Program-made: the position numbers and the translations under genes
DNA from: Apricaphanius iberus
Lineage: Eukaryota > Chordata > Actinopteri > Cyprinodontiformes > Aphaniidae
Reading direction: 5' to 3'
Length of the DNA: 64,000 nucleotides
Assembly (NCBI GenBank): GCA_028564705.1
Contig: JAPXFQ010001133.1
Coordinates: forward strand, 5,160,001-5,224,000
Part shown: positions 1-10,869 of the stretch, in pieces
How the letters are laid out: each line of letters begins with the position of its first letter
How positions within the stretch are numbered: the stretch's first letter is position 1
The notes under the pieces: generated by a model
What the model saw: the letters and a program-made list of their open reading frames with translations, nothing else
Database searches by the model: none
Told to the model about the DNA's origin: nothing

Positions 1-2144
1 GCAGGAAAGATGCAAATCAACAAACATACTCTGATTGGAGGTGTATGATCTCTTTATCGTGATGCATCTATAGGGTAATAAGCTAAATGAGGCTAAATGT
101 GTGATCATAGAGTCCAACTGGTCATCAGTCATGATTTGTGTGTTTAATAATCCTTAAGTTCACATTTAAGCTTTCCATCTCTCATGTTCATAATATTACT
201 AATCTGCTAGAGCATTGTATTTATTTATTTAGCTCAAATTTCTGTGTCCCCTACCTTCCTTCCTGTGTTCTTTCTTTTTCAGAGGTAGAGGATATGACAC
301 ACACATATTGTTCTCAGAAAATCTTTCACGCACCGTAAAACATCAAGTGCAACCTTTCAGTTGTGTTAAAGCATCTACATAGAGGGTCTTCAATTTGAAT
401 AAATTCTTAAAACACGGCTCATTTGTTTTAGTAACTTCCAGACACAAGCACAGTTCACTGTCGGTGTCTCTTTCGTTTAATACATAAAATATGTTTTTAT
501 TCATAACTGAAACACACTTACTTTTTATAATAGGGGTGGGGTGAGAACATAAAGGAGGATATCTATTGCTGTGTAAGCTGCCAGTGGTTTGTCTGGAACT
601 TTATGAAATCTTTATTCTGCAAAGAATCAAAGTAACAATCAACCAATCAATTATGATGGAAAAATAGAAAGAAAAAAATAAACTTACTTGCTACTGTTCA
701 ACTAAATATTCATTTAACTCGAGGGCATTTTTTGGAATGATGAATTAGCTTCCCCAAAAGATGAAAGGTGAGATGATTTTGTGTCCTTAACGGCCTTGGT
801 CATAAGATTTCCCAAAAATTAACTGTCAAAGAAACACCACAATAAATATTCTTAGGAAGTAAAGTACAGCCGCCTGACAGTGGAAGAGAACCCAAAATAT
901 AATCAAAGGCCAAAGTTAATCAGGAAAACGTAGAAGCCTTTTGGTCACATCAAGGCACTGATGAAAGTGGTTACATGTGCTTAAGGGTCAACTGAAATAT
1001 GCGAACTAACAATCAAGGTCTTATTAACCAAACAAGGACGTCATGATGCATCTCACCGTTCATTGCAAGAAACATCAAACCGACTACAATAACAATATAC
1101 CCAAATAACTTATTGTAATAATACAAGTTTTGGAAGTCTATGCACTAATTGAACCAAACTGGGACTGTTTGAACATGTAGATAAGCAGAATGTCTTGTGC
1201 GTAAAAAACAGTCTCATGACCATCACAATACGATGCATTGATGAAGCATGAAGGTGGGTCTATGATGGTAATGGGTCTTTTTGCAGCATTAACTGGCAAT
1301 CTACAAGAACATAAAAAGGCAAGGTGATAATGCCAAGTACACCTCCAAACCAACCAAAGCTTGGTTGAGAAAACATTCCTATAATATTATTATGTGGCCT
1401 TCTTTTTAACCCGATTTAGAAATAATATATATTTTTGGTTGGATTTTAAAATCACATGGTAAATATTCTGATAATGACAGTGTACTGACCTTGCAGGTGT
1501 TTAATGAAAATTATTTTCAAATGTTATAAAAAGCTCAAATAATGCTCCACAAAGTACTAAGTTGGATATAAAATGTGAATATAAGTGCTACGACCTACAC
1601 CACATACACATGTTAAGAACAACTTTTCTAATTTTCATTTGGAAGATTTTCATGTGATTTTCTCCCATCAAAATAACAAAAATATGTATTAAAAGATACA
1701 TTTTGTTTGATGAGTGTTTTTGTCATATACTGTTATTATCATTCATCACATCACTGTATTTGTTTGGTTGTGTGTATGAGACGTTCTCTCTACTGCATGC
1801 TACCTACCTAATTGTGGGTCTGCTCCTGTCACTTATATTCACACTTTACTCCCTGCACCATATCCCTCCCTTTTCATGGCTGGCACACCCTAGACTGTGC
1901 TTGTGGAGCAGGTGGGGCTGTGTCTGGTCTGTCTGTATTCATGTCATAGTGTGCCTGCTCACGTCTCCTTCGATTAAACCAGTAAGAACCACCTAATTGG
2001 ATAACAGTATGTAGAGGTTGCAGTGAGCAAATGGAAAGCATAAGAAGACCACAGGAGGGAGGGAACTCAATAGTTGTCTTTCCTCATTTTTTTATCTCAA
2101 CTTAGTCTTGACATTCAGCAAAACCAGCTGCCCTTATGTGCATA
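1..2144. other. unassigned AT-rich sequence
   Basis: I see no gene, RNA or named repeat here. The open frames are short, unrelated to any family I recognise and interrupted at the frequency expected for AT-rich noncoding DNA. Confidence 0.5.
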
Positions 2145-3780
2145 CTACTTTTGGGGAATTATCAATTAAAAGTAATTAATTAATTGATAATTGTTATGAT
2201 TTATCTGGTGATGCTGAAAATATAATAATAATTGTAAATTATTAATTTAATTATCTCTTCCGATTATTAACGATGCACCATCCATTTTTTTTATCCCCCA
2301 AAAAATGGCAAAAACATATATATATTATTAATAAGGGGATTATTAACCAATAATCTCACTTATAATGATTAATTATTAGGGACTACACCAGAAAAATCCA
2401 ATCTGAAGAAGGTGAATTCTTGCAGTAATTCACACACACACTCAGAATAAAAGAAACCAGAGATTTGATTCAATTTAACGAATTTATTCTAAAAACACCA
2501 CTAAAATAAAAACCCTAACCAAATGATTTTCCAAATACCAAACGATTCTGTGAAGACTACCGTATCCCTGAGTAATATGGCGGCCAGCGATGAGGTCACT
2601 TAGGCACGTCACGGGGCGTCTCCTACTGACGTTGTACGCAGCCCCTTGGGTGCATGCGTGGAGGCGTTGTAAGACGCGAACGCGGAGCTCGTCGAAAGGA
2701 ACGGGGGGAAGTTTTATGACCAATTATTTAATATGAACAAAAGGCCTGTGGTTCCTTTCTAACAAAGAAACCTTGTGGCTCTTATCAGTGAGTTAGCTTC
2801 TGCTAATACAGACTCTGGTAGGAAAATGGAGAAAAAGGGGTTTAAAAACATCTTTGGCGTGCTGCGCGTTCCTAACAGGCACTCCGCTGACCCAAAAATG
2901 CCTATGACACCAACACTTACTATCAAACTAACGGAAAGGAACCAAAACTTCCACAGACTAACAATTCTGCTCACTAATAAAAGACAAAACATACAGGAAA
3001 CTCACAATCAAAGTACAAAACTCACAAATTTACCCGTAAGCAGAAACACAGCACAGAGGAATCACAGAGCGCTCGAGGGAGGCAGCTCTTCACATCAATG
3101 ATTAAGCATGCATACAGTTATACAGAAAACTTTCTAAACTCTCTCCACCCAGGTCACAGAATATAGAGATAACAAGGAACGCTCTTACTTCTTTCGAAAG
3201 GAGAGGGGGCTCCCAGTCGTGGAAGAAAAAGTTTGGAAAGCGAGATGTTCGGCTCGTCAGCCCCGTGGAGAGAAAAAAACAAAAAGTAGGGGAATTCAGC
3301 GGATTGGGGAATTCAGCGAATCAAAAAGGTATAGTTTGGGGGCCAGCCAAACTATTGGGAAAACTTGGTTGCAGGGAGCAAGGACAAAATCCAGAACACG
3401 TGTTGCGAATGAGGTCTCTGCTTGGAAATTCTGAAAGAACCTGCCCACTTGTAGCAACGAGCTGGAGGAGGAAGATGGATGATCATCCATCGCTTTTATG
3501 CTGAGTGTGGGCACTTCGCCCCCCTTTCCCCGCATCTGTCTCCAATCAGGCTGCGGGCAGCAGCTGCGGTTTTGATGGATTGGCATTCTAGCCAATTGGT
3601 GCAGCAGATCATCCAGCGCTCAGTGGGTTTGAAACGGGGAAAGATCGGATAGTTCTGCTATTGGTTAGAATAGCGTGGCCGGGGGAGAAGGGGCGTGCCG
3701 CCGAGGGGAAAATAAATTTGTCTGATCTTAACAATAAGACTGTCTTAGATTCAACATTCATGGGTCAGACCCAACACTAC
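2145..3780 (+). mobile_element. solo-LTR-like element, copy 1 (longest)
   Basis: The element runs 2149-3776 (1,628 bp) and is flanked by CTAC at 2145-2148 and 3777-3780. It begins TTTTGGGGAATT, a decayed form of the TGTTGGGT start seen in copy 3, and ends ACCCAACA. Short TG...CA inverted ends plus a 4-bp duplication fit a long terminal repeat of a retrovirus-like or Gypsy-type element left as a solo copy. The first 450 bp are AT-rich with AATTAATT palindromes. The rest is richer in G+C, with CCAAT-type motifs near 3542 and 3593 and AATAAA at about 3710, some 60 bp before the end. No gag or pol lies beside it. A 4-bp-duplicating DNA transposon such as Ginger is possible, but the inverted repeat does not extend past about 8 bp. 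Open frames inside it are not conserved between copies. Confidence 0.65.
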
Positions 3781-4621
3781 CAAACAGAGATGTTTTAAAG
3801 CTGAATTGTTTGTAAAGATTTAACCCTGGGGGAAATTTTATTATTTCTAGTAAGTGACTGTGTGTGAATTTATGCCAGTGAAAGTTAAATGGAAGTAACT
3901 ACCTTCTGAAAAACACATAATTCACACTGAAATTTAACTTTTTTTAAAATATTTGATTTTAAATACATAAATTTACAACATCATGCCATGCTACAGGGCT
4001 TTGATTGGCTGATAGCTATAATATACATTTAATATGGTAACCAAAATCTATTTATTTGCATGCTGAGAATGACATTTCACTCTTTTTTTTTTTACATTAG
4101 CCACAAAAACCTGTGTCGGTTATATTACTTCATTGCTCTTCTACAGGTTAAAATAATCAGTGTCATAATTAAGTTTGATTGTTTGTTTAGCAAACAATTA
4201 CAAACACTAGCCAATCTGAAAAATACCAACCATGTTAATTTGTTTGAGGAACTATGTAATATGAGGGACTAACACTAGTCTCAGTTGTTGCCTGCTTACT
4301 GATGTGGATGTGTTTATGTCAGTATAAGCTCTGTAACAATGATCTCATTACTCAATTGCCATTTTAAAACTATATGTTAAAAGCATCTGAATAAGCCAAG
4401 AAACATGCTTAAATTAAGTATGAGCAGGGCCTTGTGTTCTGACATTTGGACACTAAACAAACAAAGAATAACAGTGAGTTTATTAAGAATTCTATAATCA
4501 GTCAAAAAGGCTTTAGGACATATTTTGCAGACGTATAAGAAACTGCCAGAAAGAAAACCATCTCAGCATAACCCAAGCATTTATGAGGAGAGATGAGAAT
4601 AAGAGTTTTTCAATTCACATT
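3781..4621. other. unassigned AT-rich sequence
   Basis: No gene or recognisable repeat seen between LTR copy 1 and the L2-like LINE. Confidence 0.45.
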
Positions 4622-5982
4622 TCAGAATCAGAATCAGAATCAGTTTATTGGCCAAGTATGTCACATACAAGGAATTTGACTCCGGCAAACTTTTTCCTCC
4701 AGTACAGAACTTGAATAAGTGAAATAAAAAAGAAAAAAGAAAAATATGAACAAAAATAAGTAAAAATACAAATAAATATCAGATCGTAAATAATAAAGGA
4801 TAATATATACACCAAGCCGGGGTTATTTTACAGTGAGTATGTACAGAAGTGCAGAGTTATAGTTTATTGTTATGTGAGTGCACTCACACACTGTGTCTAG
4901 ACAGAGTTCGTCAGAGCGACAGCCTGGGGGAAAAAACTGTTTTTGTGTCGGGTGGTTTTGGCGTACAACGCTCTGTAACGCCGACCTGAGGGGAGGAGCC
5001 TAAACAGATTGTGGCCAGGGTGTGAGGGGTCAGTGGTGATTTTCCTGGCCCGCTTCCTGACCCTGGCCCGGAATAGGTCCTGAATGGAGGGAAGATCGGT
5101 TCCTATGATCCTCTCTGCAGTCCTGACTGTTCTCTGCAGTCTGTCCTTGTCTTGCCTGGTGGCGGATCCGAACCAGACAGAGATGGATGAGGTCAGGACA
5201 GACTGGACTATTGCTGTGTAGAAGATGATCAGCAGCTCCTGGGGCAGGTTGAACTTCCTGAGCTGACGCAGAAAGTACAGCCTTTGCTGGGCCTTTTTCC
5301 TTATTATGTTGATGTGTGAGGTCCACTTCAGGTCCCGTGTGATGGTGGATCCTAGGAACCTGAAAGACTCCACTGTGGGGACTGGCTTGTTGAGGATCAT
5401 GAGAGGAGATGTTGATGGTGGTCTCTTCCTGAAGTCCACTGTCATCTCCACAGTTTTGAGCGGGTTTAGCTCCAGGTGGTTCTGACTGCACCAGAGAACC
5501 AGCTGTTCCACTTCCTTTCTGTACACAGACTCGTCGCCGTCGCGGATGAGTCCAATGACGGTGGTGTCATCTGCAAACTTCAGGAGTTTCACAGAAGGGT
5601 CCCTCGACGTGCAGTCAGTGGTGTAAAGGGAGAAGAGCAGTGGGGAGAGAACACATCCCTGGGGGGCGCCGATGCTAAGGGAACGGGAGCTGGATGTGAA
5701 CTTACCCAGTTTCACCTGCTGCCTCCTGTCAGTCAGGAAACTGGTAATCCACTGACAGGTGGATGGAGGCACGGTGAGCTGGGACAGTTTTTGGTGGAGG
5801 AGCTCTGGTACAATGGTGTTAAACGCAGAGCTGAAGTCCACAAACAGGACCCGAGCGTAGGTACCTGCAGAGTCTAGGTGGTGCAGGATGTAGTGTAGAG
5901 CCATGTTGACGGCATCATCCACTGACCTGTTTGATCTGTAGGCGAACTGCAGGGGGTCTAGCAGGGGATCTGTGATATTCAT
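4622..5982 (-). mobile_element. 5'-truncated L2/CR1-type LINE
   Basis: A minus-strand LINE 3' half. Its 3' terminus is the tandem TCAGAA tail at 4622-4643 (read as TTCTGA on the coding strand), typical of L2/CR1-type elements that end in short tandem repeats rather than poly(A). It comprises an approximately 275-bp 3' UTR and the reverse transcriptase ORF, and breaks off around 5982 inside the reverse transcriptase, so the endonuclease and ORF1 are missing. I found no convincing target-site duplication. Clade assignment (L2 rather than Rex1 or another CR1 relative) is from protein style only. Confidence 0.8.
4897..5982 (-). CDS. reverse transcriptase fragment of an L2-like LINE (361 codons open)
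   Basis: An uninterrupted frame encoding the palm, thumb and C-terminal part of a non-LTR reverse transcriptase. Near the start is DPLQFAYR (residues 9-16), the usual entry into RT motif 2a. Then come FVDFSSAF with the first catalytic aspartate at D49, GAPQGCVLSPLLF (residues 105-117) and FADD at 136-139 with the second and third aspartates. SFRFLGSTI and an SGRRYR-type C-terminal motif follow, as in fish L2-like elements. The endonuclease and the RT fingers are absent because the copy is 5'-truncated, so the first methionine is only the first in frame, not a natural start. The lack of stops over 361 codons suggests a fairly young insertion. The 153-codon frame overlapping it on the same strand and the 133-codon frame opposite are shadows. 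It cannot retrotranspose by itself. Confidence 0.85.
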   Translation of the reverse strand: MNITDPLLDPLQFAYRSNRSVDDAVNMALHYILHHLDSAGTYARVLFVDFSSAFNTIVPELLHQKLSQLTVPPSTCQWITSFLTDRRQQVKLGKFTSSSRSLSIGAPQGCVLSPLLFSLYTTDCTSRDPSVKLLKFADDTTVIGLIRDGDESVYRKEVEQLVLWCSQNHLELNPLKTVEMTVDFRKRPPSTSPLMILNKPVPTVESFRFLGSTITRDLKWTSHINIIRKKAQQRLYFLRQLRKFNLPQELLIIFYTAIVQSVLTSSISVWFGSATRQDKDRLQRTVRTAERIIGTDLPSIQDLFRARVRKRARKITTDPSHPGHNLFRLLPSGRRYRALYAKTTRHKNSFFPQAVALTNSV

Positions 5983-7308
5983 TCTGGAGTTATAATAAAC
6001 CCATTTGCTTATTTGATGAGAAAAAAAAATAACTTTGAGCTATGACTATGTCTGGCTCAAATAATACTGCTGAGCAGTAACACCAAATATTGTAGCTATC
6101 GTACAGCACAACTGCTCAGAATTCAAGACATGGTAAATAAAGCTCACCATGCATCAACATTGTACCAATTTCCCTTTTATTGCAAGATACTTATATGAGA
6201 ACCCAAGTTAAATCCCATACCTAAACCCAATCAATGTTTGCACAGGCCATCACTTGCTTGATGTCAATTTGAATTTATGTGTAACATTGTAAAATTATTT
6301 AAATCCCTTCAGCTTTTTTTCATTTTTTATCAATTTATCACTGCAAATTGACCAACACAAAGTAATATATAGTTGTTAAGTGAAGATGTAGGGTTTACTA
6401 ATTTTTTCCAAAAAATCAGTCCTTTTATATATATTTATTTATGTTACTGAAAACTATATTATTTTGATTAGCTTTTCTAAATACTTGTGAACAAAATTAA
6501 ATTATATGCCTGTAAGTCATTACTCTCCTTTGATTTATTTACCTAACTAAAACCAGATATATTGATTATTTCTAAACTATTTCCATATACCCATATACTT
6601 CTAACATAAAAGCTAAATAATCTTTGACTAAAACAAAATTGTACAGTTTCAAAGTTGAAGTTTAGCTTTTGTCTAACAGTGAATCCGTTAACTCTTGTTT
6701 GTCATATACAAGACGAAACAAAACAATACCAAAAGCATGTAAAGATTTCTCAAGGCAAACTCAGTCATGGGTAAAAAAGGTCTAGCATTGTGTTTATTAT
6801 GTCCTCTCTGAACATCTGTTTTGATTATTATTGTTATTAGCATGATGCAAATATTTTGATGCAGATATTTTGGTTTAGAGATCTTGCCTAAAACAAAACA
6901 CTTAAGACACCTGCACAAGTCAAGTTGTCATACAAAGTCCCTGACCCAAGGACACAAAAGAAAAATTTGTGTCACATCTGAGTTAACTGCGGCCTGCCCA
7001 ATGCAATGCAGATAGGTACCTAGAATTCTAAACCTCTATACAGACTCTTTATAGTTAGTGTGAGTGTTGTATTCATTGACACCATTGAGATCCTGTTTCT
7101 ATTTATTCTTTATTAGTGTGAATGCTGTAGGCTATTATACAAATTATTCCAGCAGCACCTTTGATTACTCAGTGAAATGCGGTTTTCAGTGCACTCCCAC
7201 TGCTACCAGCCAAGCAACAGTAGCCATTTTACTGTTCCAACAGCTAGAAAACAGTGACTAAATAATGGCCTTTCAGCATCTGGGATAGGCAAATATATTC
7301 AATTGAAA
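5983..7308. other. unassigned AT-rich sequence
   Basis: No coding sequence or named repeat recognised. Confidence 0.45.
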
Positions 7309-8335
7309 TGAATTGAATTCAATTTATTTTTTAAAGCGCCAATTCACAACAGATGTCATATCAAGGCACTTTACAAGAGAAGTCATTTCAATACAATGTA
7401 CAAACATTCCAATCAGTTAAAAGTTTTCTATGTAGGAATCCCAGCATATTGAACTGAGTCGTTGATGTGAGGTTGTGCCCTGAACATGGAGACTCCAACC
7501 ACAGCAATCCCTCAGTAATCCCTCATACTGAGCAAGCATGTAACGACACTAGAGAAGAAAAACTCCCTTTTAACAGGAATAAACCTCCAGCAGAACCTAG
7601 CTCACTACAAGCGGTCATCTTTCACAACCATCTGGGGGTTTGAGAAGACAAAGCAGAGACACAAAAGGAACTTATGTAAGAGTACTTTTTATATTAAAGA
7701 CAGTAAAAAGTTGATAAAAGGACAAGGAAGATGTTCAGTAACTGGGAGCATCATCTGAGTCGTTGCACCCCATCTAACAGGGCATTGTAGCTGAGCAAGA
7801 TACCAGACCAGGTGCTTCTTCTATGGAGAGAATAACACTGATAAAAAAAAACAAGGTTGACAGCTGAAATAACAGAAAAAAATACATCTAACAAGTAGTA
7901 GAAGAGAAAAGTGAGGAAAAGTGGTCAGTCTGTCCAACAGTCTAAGTCTATAGCAGCATAACTACAAATATATCTCAGGATAAATTAAAATTAATATACA
8001 AGTTTTACTTTTTAATGAAATTACTGAAATAGATAATCTTTTTCATGATATTCTAATTTCAATGAATTACAGCTGTAAAAAACAGAAGGTCATGTAACCT
8101 TCTGTAGTTCAGGTAAATAAAGGTCTTGGTCACATCTGAGTAAAAATAATAATATATTTATATTAATGTTTATAAAAATGCACATTTTATTATCAAGGAC
8201 CCCTTGCGATATCACCACGGATCACTATGGGTCTGCGGACCCCTGGTTGAAAAACACTGAACTAAGCCATTCTAACTATAAGCTTTATCAAAACAGAAGG
8301 TTTTAAGCCTGGTCTTATAAGTAGACTGGGTGTTA
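7309..8335 (+). repeat. dispersed teleost repeat interrupted by a hAT-like end
   Basis: The segment from AAAGCGCCAATTCACAAC (near 7335) through AAAAACTCCCTTTTAACAGG (near 7558) and CTGGGGGTTTGAGAAGACA (near 7632) to TTTTAAGCCTGGTCTTA (near 8302) follows, in order, a repeat I recognise from many fish introns and UTRs; I cannot give its family name. Its flow breaks after about 7970 and resumes at GAACTAAGCCATTCTAAC (8259). The intervening 290 bp ends with a hAT-type terminus. A short relative of the beginning lies at 43,084-43,145. Confidence 0.6.
7972..8257 (-). mobile_element. hAT-like insertion, one terminus visible
   Basis: Read on the minus strand, the end at about 8255 begins CAGTGTTTTTCAACCAGGGG followed by a GGTCCGC segment, matching the CAGTGTTTCTCAACC terminus of Charlie-type hAT elements. 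It sits where the surrounding dispersed repeat is interrupted. The opposite terminus is not recognisable, so the element is truncated or decayed and noncoding. Confidence 0.5.
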
Positions 8336-9556
8336 TGGCTTTATGTAGTATTAATTTGTCTTGATATATAATTTATTTCTGGAGTTATTCTTCGACCCGC
8401 AAGAAAGACTGTTAGTTTCACAGAAATCCGCCTCTCCCCAGTGAGTTCCGCACATTTCATCACGTAGCCTTGAACCCAAGCCTGGCTGCTAACATGCATC
8501 ACCTTTGTTGGACATAAAAATCTCAGTAAAATCCATTGTAGTTTCTGGTTGTAATGTGACAAATGTGTAAAAGTTCAGGAAGATTTGAGGCTTAATTGTC
8601 TAAGAATATATATTTTCATTTTACATGCTGTCCCCTAAGTTATTCTTTGCTGCTCAAAACTGGTGTTTAATTTTAGGTCAACTATTAAGCAAATACTTTT
8701 TAAAGAAACAATTTTTTTTCACAAATTAATCAAAACATGCTATTCTTCAACTTCTTTTTGATGCCATTTTTTATTTTGTACAATAGTTATTTGATTTTCT
8801 TTTTTGGTAAAGGTCTGCAAGGATATATTATGCTTTTTAAACCAAATTATGTAATTGTTCTTTATTTTCATTAGAGGTGAAATGTATTTATTTGAAAGAA
8901 AAAAAAAAGAATTAGTTGTCAGGCTAAACTTATGAAACCAATTTTAATTTACTGAGAAACAAATTCTTATTAATAGATGATGCAGCGCTTTAAACAACTC
9001 CCTCTGATGAATCTGTTTGTTGTCATGAATATTTCATTGACATTATTTCATTTCATTTTAATTAACTCAACAAGGATGCACTGTCCTCCAACTACATGCT
9101 GCATTCTAACTTGTCAATTCAGAATAAATTAAGGTGTTTACTGGTTATAGTAAGTTAATTAACATTGGGATTCATTTTTTAAGTACTTAAATTACACACT
9201 ACTGGAAGGATTGGCCTCAAAATGAGTATTATTCTCATGTATAGATTTTTTATTCCCTAAATTGAATGACCTCTCTCTGAATTTGTAAATACTGAGTTTA
9301 TCCCTACTCTGTTTATTATAGCCATTAGTGTACTATTATCCATTAAAAAAATGTCCTTGTTTTGATAAAAGGCACTTTTTTAGAAGAAGAAAGTATGCCA
9401 AAGGATAGAGTTCAGTGCCTCAAACACAAAATAACAGACACTGACTCGTATGTGGGTTTTCTTTTGAAAATGTGCTTTGTTTGTATAGGTCTGTTGTGTA
9501 TATTTAGTTGTCTGTTCCATGTCTGGGGCTGAAAGCGGACGAGTCATTGTCCTTCC
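8336..9556. other. unassigned AT-rich sequence
   Basis: Nothing recognised; AT-rich with short homopolymer runs. Confidence 0.45.
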
Positions 9557-9632
9557 GTCCATCTGTCCATCCATCCATGCATCCATCCATCCATCCATCC
9601 ATCCATCCAACCATCCATCCATCTATCCATCA
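9557..9632. repeat. CCAT/ATGG tandem repeat (LINE 3' tail)
   Basis: About 75 bp of imperfect CCAT units on the + strand. Its position at the 3' end of the minus-strand LINE suggests it is the expanded tail of that element rather than an independent microsatellite. Confidence 0.8.
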
Positions 9633-10480
9633 ATGCTGGATGGGGTTGCTGGATGAGGAAGATAGTGAGACCCAGGCTTTCCTCTCTCCAACCACTTGGG
9701 CTAGTACTTAGAGGGGAATCCCAAGGGGTTCCCAGGTCATCCAAGAACCATAGACCCTCCAGTCTGTCCAGGGTCTTCCCCTGGGTCTCCTGCCAGTGGG
9801 ACGTGCCCATAACACCTCACCATGGGGATGTCCAGGATTCTAACCAGACAAACAACCCACCTCAACAGACTCATCTGGATGTGGAGGAGCAGCAGCTTTT
9901 CTCTGAGCCCCTCTCGGATGACCAAACTTCTCACCCTATCTCTAAGGAAGAGCCCATACACCCTTTGGCAGAAACTAATTTGAGCTGCTTGCATCCGTTA
10001 TCTTGTTCTCTTCTGTGACTACCTAGAGCTTGTGACCATAATTAAGGTAAGGAATGTAGATCGAATGGTATCTGGAGAGTTTCGCTTTTCGGATCAACTC
10101 TCTTTTCACGGCAATAGACTGGCATAGCACCTGCATCACTACAGACTATTACTCCACCTATCAGTTCCACTCCATTTTCACTCCTTTGTGAATAAGACAC
10201 TTTGACACTTAACATCCTCCACTTGGAGCATGAGATTGTCACTGACACTGAGTTGGCACTCTAACCTTTTCCAGCTCAATACCATGGTCTTGGATTTGAA
10301 GGTCCCCAGCTGTTTAACACTCAGCTGCGAGCTGTTATAGTGAACGCTGTAGATCAAGTCCTGAGGAAGCCAACAAGACCACATTATCTGTAAAAAGCAG
10401 AGTCCCAATTCTCATGGGAAAAGACCCCGACTTACTGCTGACCAGGCTAACTAAGCTGTGACAATGGTTGCACAGGGATC
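9557..10480 (-). pseudogene. decayed non-LTR retrotransposon, 3' part (continues after 20,352)
   Basis: On the minus strand this is the 3' portion of a LINE common in fish. The 3' tail is the ATGG tandem repeat at about 9557-9632. Upstream of it the frame keeps motifs typical of this family's C-terminus, for example RDRVRS and IREGL (ORF around 9737-9994), followed at 10,010-10,480 by sequence matching the same family's reverse transcriptase region, with frameshifts and an internal deletion. The fragment stops abruptly at 10,480, where the LTR-like element begins, and the family sequence resumes at 20,352 (TGACAACCCATATGAG). The original copy was therefore split by that insertion. The clade (Nimb/I-like or other) is uncertain. 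No functional protein can be made. Confidence 0.65.
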
Positions 10481-10618
10481 TGTAGGGTAATTTTTATCAA
10501 TTAAAAATAATTAATTAATTGGTAATTGTTATGATCTATCTGGTTATGTTGATAATATCAACTAATAATTGTAAATTAGTAGTTAATTATTCTTTAAATC
10601 ATTTAATCGGGGCACCAT
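10481..10618 (+). mobile_element. solo-LTR-like element, copy 2, left part
   Basis: Begins TGTAGGGTAA at 10481, preceded by GATC (10477-10480). The same AT-rich head as copies 1 and 3 follows (TTATCAATT, AATTAATTAATT, TAATAATTGTAAATTAGTAG) up to GGGGCACCAT, where the L1-like LINE is inserted. The right part resumes at 19,283. Confidence 0.7.
10605..10618. repeat. target-site duplication, left copy
   Basis: AATCGGGGCACCAT, repeated exactly at 19269-19282 after the poly(A). The uninterrupted homologous site in LTR copy 3 (near 49589: AATCGGGCACCACC) confirms this was LTR sequence before insertion. Confidence 0.9.
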
Positions 10619-10869
10619 GGGAAAAATGTGTTATGTGTTACGAGGACAGGGAGAGGATGAGCTGCTGAGTTCTCGCGAGAGCTGTGCATAGGTGAACATG
10701 GCGGTTATGTGGTAATGTATACACCCAGGTAAAATAAGACAATCATTTTGAATCAAACGCAGCTTCTAAAATAACCATCAAGTTACTTTTTTTTTCTCTA
10801 AACAACCTGGACGAGGAAACATTGGATTCGCTGGAGTGCTACCTAGACGAGTGCTTTGATAACATCGTT
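10619..10869 (+). promoter_or_regulatory. LINE 5' UTR with candidate internal promoter
   Basis: No TATA box is seen. At 10671-10680 is the palindrome TCTCGCGAGA, a known element of TATA-less vertebrate promoters, and at 10695-10704 is AACATGGCGG, resembling the YY1 core (AANATGGCGG). Mammalian L1 5' ends also carry a YY1 site, which positions transcription initiation. By inference these motifs form the internal RNA polymerase II promoter. The element starts GGGAAAAATG right after the duplication, so no 5' truncation is evident. Confidence 0.6.

Noticed and set aside
2484..3595. ORFs in LTR copy 1 (60-108 codons) as gag/env or accessory genes
   Set aside because: Not conserved between the three copies and no domain seen; the element looks like a noncoding LTR.
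5476..5877. 133-codon plus-strand ORF
   Set aside because: Shadow of the L2-like reverse transcriptase on the minus strand.
4622..6028. Target-site duplication for the L2-like LINE (GATGAGAA near 4592 and 6018)
   Set aside because: The repeats do not abut the element ends, and such elements often lack clean duplications.
9380..9810. ORFs encoding Asp-Gly-Trp-Met or His-Pro-Ser repeats
   Set aside because: Translation of the ATGG tandem tail of a LINE.
10822..10869. ORF1 starting at 10822
   Set aside because: The codon is TTG; the first ATG, in good context, is 10870.
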